64,000 nucleotides of DNA. It comes from DASZVB01 sp035545855 (lineage in GTDB: Bacteria; Myxococcota_A; Polyangia; Polyangiales; Polyangiaceae). Below, piece after piece: positions 59,236 through 64,000 of this stretch. The translations under genes were made by a program, and so were the position numbers. Below the pieces are notes generated by a model. The model was given only the letters and a program-made list of their open reading frames with translations. It ran no database searches and had not been told where the DNA came from. The stretch covers positions 62,001 through 126,000 of the forward strand of contig DASZXK010000155.1 in NCBI GenBank assembly GCA_035545855.1, read 5' to 3'. Numbering within the stretch: position 1 is the stretch's first letter; every line of letters begins with the position of its first letter.

Positions 59236-60660
59236 ATGCCCGAGTATTTCGTCGACGTCGTGTTCCGCGGGCACGCCTCCGTCTTCGCGACGGTGATGGC
59301 GCTGTCCGAGGTGCTCGCGCTCGGCACGATCCCCTCCGTGCTCCTCCAGAGACAGGGGCAGCCGCGGGCGGCGCTCGCGTGGCTCCTCGCCCTCTTCGCG
59401 ATCCCGGCGGGCGGCGTCTTCTGGTGGTGGGCCTTCGGGCGAAGCAGCATGGCGCGGAAGCAGCGGCGACGCGCGGAGAGCACGCGCGAGTTCATGGGAC
59501 GTCACGGCCTCCCCCACACGGAGACGGTGGAGGGCTTCGCCCGTCTGGTGCCGCCCGCGGCCCTCGGGGACTCGATCTTCACGAGCGACGGCAACCGCGT
59601 CGAGCTGCTCTTCGACGGCCGGCAGGCGTACCCGGCCATGGAAGCGGCGCTTCGCGAGGCGAAGCAGACCATTCACGTGCTGTTCTACATCTTCCGGGAC
59701 GACGACACGGGCCGGCGCTTCCGGGATCTCCTCGTCGAGCGGGCGAAGGCCGGCGTCACCGTTCGCGTCCTGGTGGACGCCTGGGGAACGCCGCGCTTCA
59801 CCGGCGCGTTCAGCAGGCCGCTCCGCGCCGCGGGCGCGCGCGTCGCGGCGTTCCGGCCGTCGCGGTTCGCGCCGCCCTTCGCGCCGCGCTTCGCCTTCGT
59901 GAACCACCGGAAGCTCGTCGTCGTCGACGACGCGATCGCGTTCACCGGCGGCATGAACGTCGGGGACGAGTACGCGAGCGAGTGGCACGACCTCATGGCG
60001 AAGATCGAGGGCCCCGCGGTCCACGCCCTCGACCACGTCTTCCTCGACGACTGGTACTTCGCGAGCGACGAGGAAGTGCGAGAGGTGGACCGCGACGAGT
60101 TCGAGCGTCCCGGGAACGTCGCGTGCGCGGTCGTCGCGAGCGGCCCCGATCGCGAGGCCTTCATCCACGACACGTACTTCCTCGCCTTCACGCGAGCGGA
60201 AGCACGCATCTGGATCGCCACGCCGTACTTCATCCCGAGCGCGGCGCTCTCCACGGCGCTTCGAACCGCGGCCGGCCGCGGGGTGGACGTGCGCATCGTC
60301 CTCCCGACGGCATCGGACGTCTGGATCGCGAAGCACGCCGCGCGCTCGTTCTATCCGAATCTCCTCCGGGCCGGCGTGAAGATCCACGAATACGAGGGCC
60401 CCATGGTGCACGCGAAGGCGTTCGTCGTGGACGACGGGATCGCGAGCGTCGGCTCCGCGAACGTGGACTCGCGGAGCTTCCTGCTCTCGTTCGAACTCTC
60501 CTGCTTCCTCAGGAGCCCCGCGCTGAACGCGGAGCTCGCGCGGTGGTTCGAGGGGCTCGTCGCCTCCTCTCACGCGGTCACGCTCGCGGAGTGCCGCAGC
60601 CGGAACACGGGCGAGCTTCTCCTCGAATCCGCCGCGCACCTCTTCAGTCCGCTTCTTTGA
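59236..60660 (+). CDS. Cardiolipin synthase-like phospholipase D family protein
   Basis: 474 residues. Two N-terminal TM helices (~15-37, ~46-68) as in bacterial cardiolipin synthases, then two HKD motifs: H224-K226-D231 (NHRKLVVVDD) and H392-K394-D399 (VHAKAFVVDD), plus 'FTGGMNVGDEY' and 'VGSANVDSRSF'. It would condense phosphatidylglycerol to cardiolipin or carry out a related transphosphatidylation. It begins 1 bp after the histidine-kinase stop, so the two-component system directly co-expresses a membrane-lipid enzyme. Confidence 0.9.
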   Translation: MPEYFVDVVFRGHASVFATVMALSEVLALGTIPSVLLQRQGQPRAALAWLLALFAIPAGGVFWWWAFGRSSMARKQRRRAESTREFMGRHGLPHTETVEGFARLVPPAALGDSIFTSDGNRVELLFDGRQAYPAMEAALREAKQTIHVLFYIFRDDDTGRRFRDLLVERAKAGVTVRVLVDAWGTPRFTGAFSRPLRAAGARVAAFRPSRFAPPFAPRFAFVNHRKLVVVDDAIAFTGGMNVGDEYASEWHDLMAKIEGPAVHALDHVFLDDWYFASDEEVREVDRDEFERPGNVACAVVASGPDREAFIHDTYFLAFTRAEARIWIATPYFIPSAALSTALRTAAGRGVDVRIVLPTASDVWIAKHAARSFYPNLLRAGVKIHEYEGPMVHAKAFVVDDGIASVGSANVDSRSFLLSFELSCFLRSPALNAELARWFEGLVASSHAVTLAECRSRNTGELLLESAAHLFSPLL

Positions 60661-60675
60661 CCTGGCGCGTCGTGA

Positions 60676-60697
60676 GCGCCGGAGAGGCGCCGGTTTT
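60676..60697 (+). terminator. Rho-independent-like terminator after the cls-like gene
   Basis: GCGCC-GGAGA-GGCGC followed by CGGTTTT, 16 bp past the stop. A short stem, but one of few in the window with a T-tract. Confidence 0.55.
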
Positions 60698-60835
60698 CCT
60701 GCGCCGGGGAAATATTCTCGTGTGTACCGACCGGCCGCCGGCTCCGGCTCCATTTCCCGGGCCGTGGCCCTGTCCTCGCCGAGCGGTTCCCCTAAAATCC
60801 CGTTCCCCAACAGAAAACGGGAGTGTGTGCCTTCA

Positions 60836-63800
60836 ATGGACGCTGACCTTCTCAAACTGTGCGCCGAACTCGAGCGACTGTTCGATCTCGATGAGCTGAT
60901 GGCTCTGAGCCGCGACGTGCTCGGCCTCGATCCCGAATCGGTCGGCGGGCTGACCGCGAAGAGCAGCTTCGCGAAGGCGCTCACGCAGAAGTGCGTCGAG
61001 TCGGATGCCGTCGTCGCGCTCTGCGACGCGCTCGCGGCGTCCCGCGACGATCTCGACCCGCGCGTCTTCGCGCTCCGATCGCATGGCACCGCGAGCACGG
61101 GAGACCTGGAGCTCGGAGACGAGTTCGGCCCCTTCCTCATCCTCCGGAGGCTCGGCAAGGGGAGGCTCGGCACCGTCTACCTCGCGCGGAACGACGGCGT
61201 GGACATGCGGCTCAAGGTCCTCCGCCGGGAAGCGACGTACGATCGCGTCGCCCTCCAGCGGTTCCTCGCGGCCAGTCGACTGGTCGGCACGGTGGATGCC
61301 CCGGGGCTCCCGGGCGCCGTGCTGGCGGGCGCGATCGACGGTCGCTACTACGTCGCGCACCGGAGCGTGGAAGGGCAGACGCTCGCCACGCGCATCGCGA
61401 AGACGTCCGCGATGCACGTGGACGAGGCGCGCGGGGTCATCCAGGGCATCCTGGAAGCGCTCTCGGCGCTCCACGAGCACCGGCTCGTCCACGGGAGCCT
61501 CCGCCTAGAGAACATCCTCGTCGGGACCGCGGACGACGGCTCGGACCGCGTCGTCCTGCTCGATGCCGGCACTTACCACCTGAGCGTCCCCGCGCCGCCC
61601 GCGAACGGGCGCACCGACCGGCTCGCGGCGCTCGGATCGCCGAAGACGCTCTCGCCGGAGCAGATCGAGGGACGTCTCCCCGACGCGAAGAGCGACCTCT
61701 ACTCGTTCGGCGCGGTGCTCTTCGAGGTCCTCACGGGTCGGCCCGTGTTCGAGGCGAGGAGCGCGGCCGAGGCGCTCCTCGCGCACCTCACGCGCGAACC
61801 GTCGCTGCCGAGCATCGTCGCTCCGCCCGGCTGGGTCGGCGCCGACACGGACGACTGCATCACGCAGCTCCTGAACAAGGATCCGGAGGGCCGTCCCGCC
61901 GACGCGGCGTCGCTCGTCGCGGTCATCGACGCGCTCGGGTCCGAGGGACCGGCGTCCGGCGCGCGCATCGAGGAGGAAGAGGTCGAGGCCCGGATCCGCG
62001 AGCTGCTCCAGAACCCGACGGACGCGATGGCGGAGGACGCGCTCGCGTCCGCCGTCCGCGAGGGCGGCGACGCGGCGCGGATCGCCGAATCCCTCCGCCT
62101 CGCGGCCGACATGGTGAGCCCCGACGAGGGTCCGGAAGAGCTCGCCGCGTCCCGTCGTCTGCTCACGCGCGCCGCGCGGCTCTACGCGACGACGCTCAAG
62201 GACCCGGCCGCGGCCGAGCCGCTCTATGCGCGCCTCGCGGACATCGACCCGGACGACCAGGAGACGGCCGCGACGCTCGAGCGCCTCCGCCGGAAGCTCG
62301 GCAAGCACGAGGAGATCATCGAGACGCTCCTCGCCCGCGCCGAGGCCGAGGAAGACTCTCTCGCGAAGGCGGCGCTCTGGGACCAGATCGGCCGCCTCTA
62401 CGCGGTCGAGATGGAGGACACGGAGCAGGCCCTCGTCGCCTTCACGCAGGCGTTCTGCGAGGACCCGACGACGCCGTCGTACGCCGAAGAGGTGGAGCGG
62501 CTCGCGACGCGCCATCCCGAGTCCTGGAACGACGTGCTCCAGTCGTGCATGGATGCGCAGGCGCAGATGGAGGGCCCGTGGAAGCACGCGCTCCTCCTCC
62601 GGATGGCGCGCTGGTACGACCAGAAGATCGCCCGGCCGGACCTCGCGGTGCCCTGCTACACGATGGTCCTCGGGACCGACCCGACGAACGACGCCGCGCT
62701 CGAGGGCATCAGCGCCATCTACCGCAAGGCGCAGCAGTGGGGAGAGCTCACGCAGGCGCTCCTCGTGCGCGCGGACTCGCCGATGATCGCAGGCGCGCTC
62801 GCGCGGGACCTCCGCGTGGAGGCCGCGGAGGTCCTCGAGACGAAGCTCGGGAACCCGCCGGCGGCCCTGTCGCTCTACGAGCGAGTGCTCGCGGAGGATC
62901 CTTCCCACGAGAAAGCGTGCGACGCGCTCGTCCGCCTCTACGAGGCCGCCGGCGATTTCCCGAAGTACGTCGCCGTGCTCGAGACCCGCGCCCGCGCGCT
63001 CTCGGGAGAAGAACGGCTCGGCGCCCTCTTCCGCATCGCGGAGGGCACGGAGCTCTACGTCAAGGACATCCCGGAGGCGATCCGCCGGTACAAGGACGTC
63101 ATCCAGGAGAACCCGAAGCACCTGGACGCGCTCCACGGCCTCGACCGCTGCTACAGCCAGACCGGGCGCTTCAAGGACCTCATCCAGAACCTCGAGATGC
63201 AGATCGCCGCGGCCGCGACGCCCCGGCAGAAGATCCAGCTCTGGGAGCGGGTCGCCGCCGTCTGGGACGAGGAGTTCTACGACCACGCCAAGGCCGCCGC
63301 GGCGTGGGAGAACGTGCTCGACCTCGACGCCGAGCACGACGCGGCGCTCACGAACCTGGTCCGGCACTACCGCGCGCTCGAACGCTGGAACGACGTGGTC
63401 GTCATCTACGAGCGTCACCTCGAGCTCCTCGGGAAGGACCGCCCGCGCCTCATCGAGAAGGGCCTCGGCCTCGGCAAGGTGCTCGCGGAGGGGCTCCGCG
63501 TCCCGGAGCGCGCGATCTCCGTCTACGAGCGCGTCGTCTCGCTCGATCCGACGAACTCGGAGGCGCTCGAAGCGCTCGCGGCGCTCCGCGCATCCACGGG
63601 CGAGACTCACGGGGCGGTCCAGGCCATCGAGGCGCTCGCGAAGAAGGCAGGGTCGCCGGCCGAGCGCGCCGAGCAGTTCATCCGCGCCGCGCAGGTGCTC
63701 GAGGCCCAGGGCGACATGGACGGCGCCATCGAGCGCTACAAGATGGCCGTCGACGCGAACCCGAAGGACCGCGCCGCGGCGCTCATCCTCCGCGCGGCGT

Positions 63801-64000
63801 ACGTCGCCCGGGGCGACGTGAGCGCGGCCGCCGAGCTCCTCGAGCAGGAGATCAAGCTCACGGAGAGCGAGGCCGCGCGCTCGAAGCTCCAGGGCGAGAT
63901 GGCGGCGCTCTGTCACGACAAGCTCCACAACGACCGCCGCGCCGAGTCCTGGGCGAAGCTCGCGCTCGACGTCGATCCGACGAACCTGGACGCGCTCCGC
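60836..64000 (+). CDS. Pseudokinase-TPR protein, 3' partial
   Basis: 1055 codons open to the right edge, from ATG 60836. Residues ~1-90 are a helical region ('LLKLCAELERLFDLDELMAL'), ~98-330 a protein-kinase fold: Gly loop GKGRLGTVY, Lys127 (RLKVL), but the catalytic loop reads HGSLRLEN (219-226), so the HRD Asp is replaced by Ser while Asn226 remains, and DFG is DAG (243-245). 'LSPEQIEG' and 'DAKSDLYSFGAVLFEVLTGR' are kept. After ~350 the protein is a long array of TPR-like helix pairs ('ALSLYERVLAEDPSHEKACD', 'AAAAWENVLDLDAEHDAALT'). Probably a catalytically dead or atypical kinase scaffold. No signal peptide. Confidence 0.87.
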   Translation, partial: MDADLLKLCAELERLFDLDELMALSRDVLGLDPESVGGLTAKSSFAKALTQKCVESDAVVALCDALAASRDDLDPRVFALRSHGTASTGDLELGDEFGPFLILRRLGKGRLGTVYLARNDGVDMRLKVLRREATYDRVALQRFLAASRLVGTVDAPGLPGAVLAGAIDGRYYVAHRSVEGQTLATRIAKTSAMHVDEARGVIQGILEALSALHEHRLVHGSLRLENILVGTADDGSDRVVLLDAGTYHLSVPAPPANGRTDRLAALGSPKTLSPEQIEGRLPDAKSDLYSFGAVLFEVLTGRPVFEARSAAEALLAHLTREPSLPSIVAPPGWVGADTDDCITQLLNKDPEGRPADAASLVAVIDALGSEGPASGARIEEEEVEARIRELLQNPTDAMAEDALASAVREGGDAARIAESLRLAADMVSPDEGPEELAASRRLLTRAARLYATTLKDPAAAEPLYARLADIDPDDQETAATLERLRRKLGKHEEIIETLLARAEAEEDSLAKAALWDQIGRLYAVEMEDTEQALVAFTQAFCEDPTTPSYAEEVERLATRHPESWNDVLQSCMDAQAQMEGPWKHALLLRMARWYDQKIARPDLAVPCYTMVLGTDPTNDAALEGISAIYRKAQQWGELTQALLVRADSPMIAGALARDLRVEAAEVLETKLGNPPAALSLYERVLAEDPSHEKACDALVRLYEAAGDFPKYVAVLETRARALSGEERLGALFRIAEGTELYVKDIPEAIRRYKDVIQENPKHLDALHGLDRCYSQTGRFKDLIQNLEMQIAAAATPRQKIQLWERVAAVWDEEFYDHAKAAAAWENVLDLDAEHDAALTNLVRHYRALERWNDVVVIYERHLELLGKDRPRLIEKGLGLGKVLAEGLRVPERAISVYERVVSLDPTNSEALEALAALRASTGETHGAVQAIEALAKKAGSPAERAEQFIRAAQVLEAQGDMDGAIERYKMAVDANPKDRAAALILRAAYVARGDVSAAAELLEQEIKLTESEAARSKLQGEMAALCHDKLHNDRRAESWAKLALDVDPTNLDALR

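Noticed and set aside
61505..63928. An 807-codon open frame on the minus strand opposite the pseudokinase-TPR gene
   Set aside because: The plus strand carries clear kinase and TPR motifs; the minus frame is Leu/Arg/Glu-rich low-information sequence.
1..64000. tRNA, rRNA, CRISPR, insertion sequence or prophage genes
   Set aside because: No T-loop/anticodon patterns, no regular spacer-repeat arrays, and no transposase or integrase motifs were noticed on either strand; a covariance-model scan was not possible here.

Overview
The window is about 70% G+C, densely coded, and reads as a chromosome of a myxobacterium, most likely of the Polyangia (Sorangium/Labilithrix-type) group. This is inference from gene style: many Ser/Thr protein kinases (one fused to an ATPase/regulatory region, one degenerate and fused to TPRs), many lipoproteins with Gly/Ser-rich linkers and Cys-rich modules, and frequent GTGA/ATGA start-stop overlaps. 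I found no rRNA, tRNA, CRISPR array, phage, integrase or transposase.

Layout. 0-3.3 kb: two tandem paralogous Cys-rich/beta-propeller lipoproteins (the first runs off the left edge). 3.3-14.2 kb: small metabolic genes, an S9 peptidase/FAD enzyme/LuxR operon, a TetR regulator divergent from a fatty-acid-hydroxylase-type membrane enzyme across a clear palindromic operator, pcm, and a TolC-multicopper oxidase pair that looks like copper resistance. 14.2-23 kb: a 1353-residue kinase-ATPase-GAF signalling protein, an exported protein, a methyltransferase coupled to a secreted PQQ-like propeller protein, and a haloalkane dehalogenase.

23-38.7 kb is a complete glycogen island: a single-frame MalQ-GlgB fusion divergent from glgX, then glgP divergent from glgC-glgA. 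Between glgX and glgP sits a tightly coupled set (Cys-rich lipoprotein, ferritin-like protein, SGNH-like protein, MBOAT acyltransferase) directly downstream of glgP. The only gene-free stretch over 300 bp, 38,702-39,088, lies between convergent genes and carries a degenerate ~71-bp repeat plus two AT-rich perfect palindromes.

39-53 kb: a six-gene operon (queuosine-precursor transporter, GT2, DUF2304, lipoprotein, class I amidotransferase, kinase), a 5'-nucleotidase lipoprotein, a CAP-domain lipoprotein with a long repeat linker, argG, a LysR regulator, and large-form purL.

53-64 kb: an exported protein, an SDR, and a Cpx-like envelope-stress module: a His-rich Spy/CpxP-like protein, an OmpR-type regulator, a histidine kinase and a cardiolipin-synthase-like enzyme, with a VWA lipoprotein between. 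Two promoter regions of this module carry G(T/C)GAA-N5-G(T/C)GAA direct repeats resembling CpxR boxes. The right edge cuts a large pseudokinase-TPR protein. The strongest candidates for something new are the MalQ-GlgB fusion, the CpxR-like repeats, the palindromic repeat region, the pseudokinase, and the operon embedded in the glycogen island.
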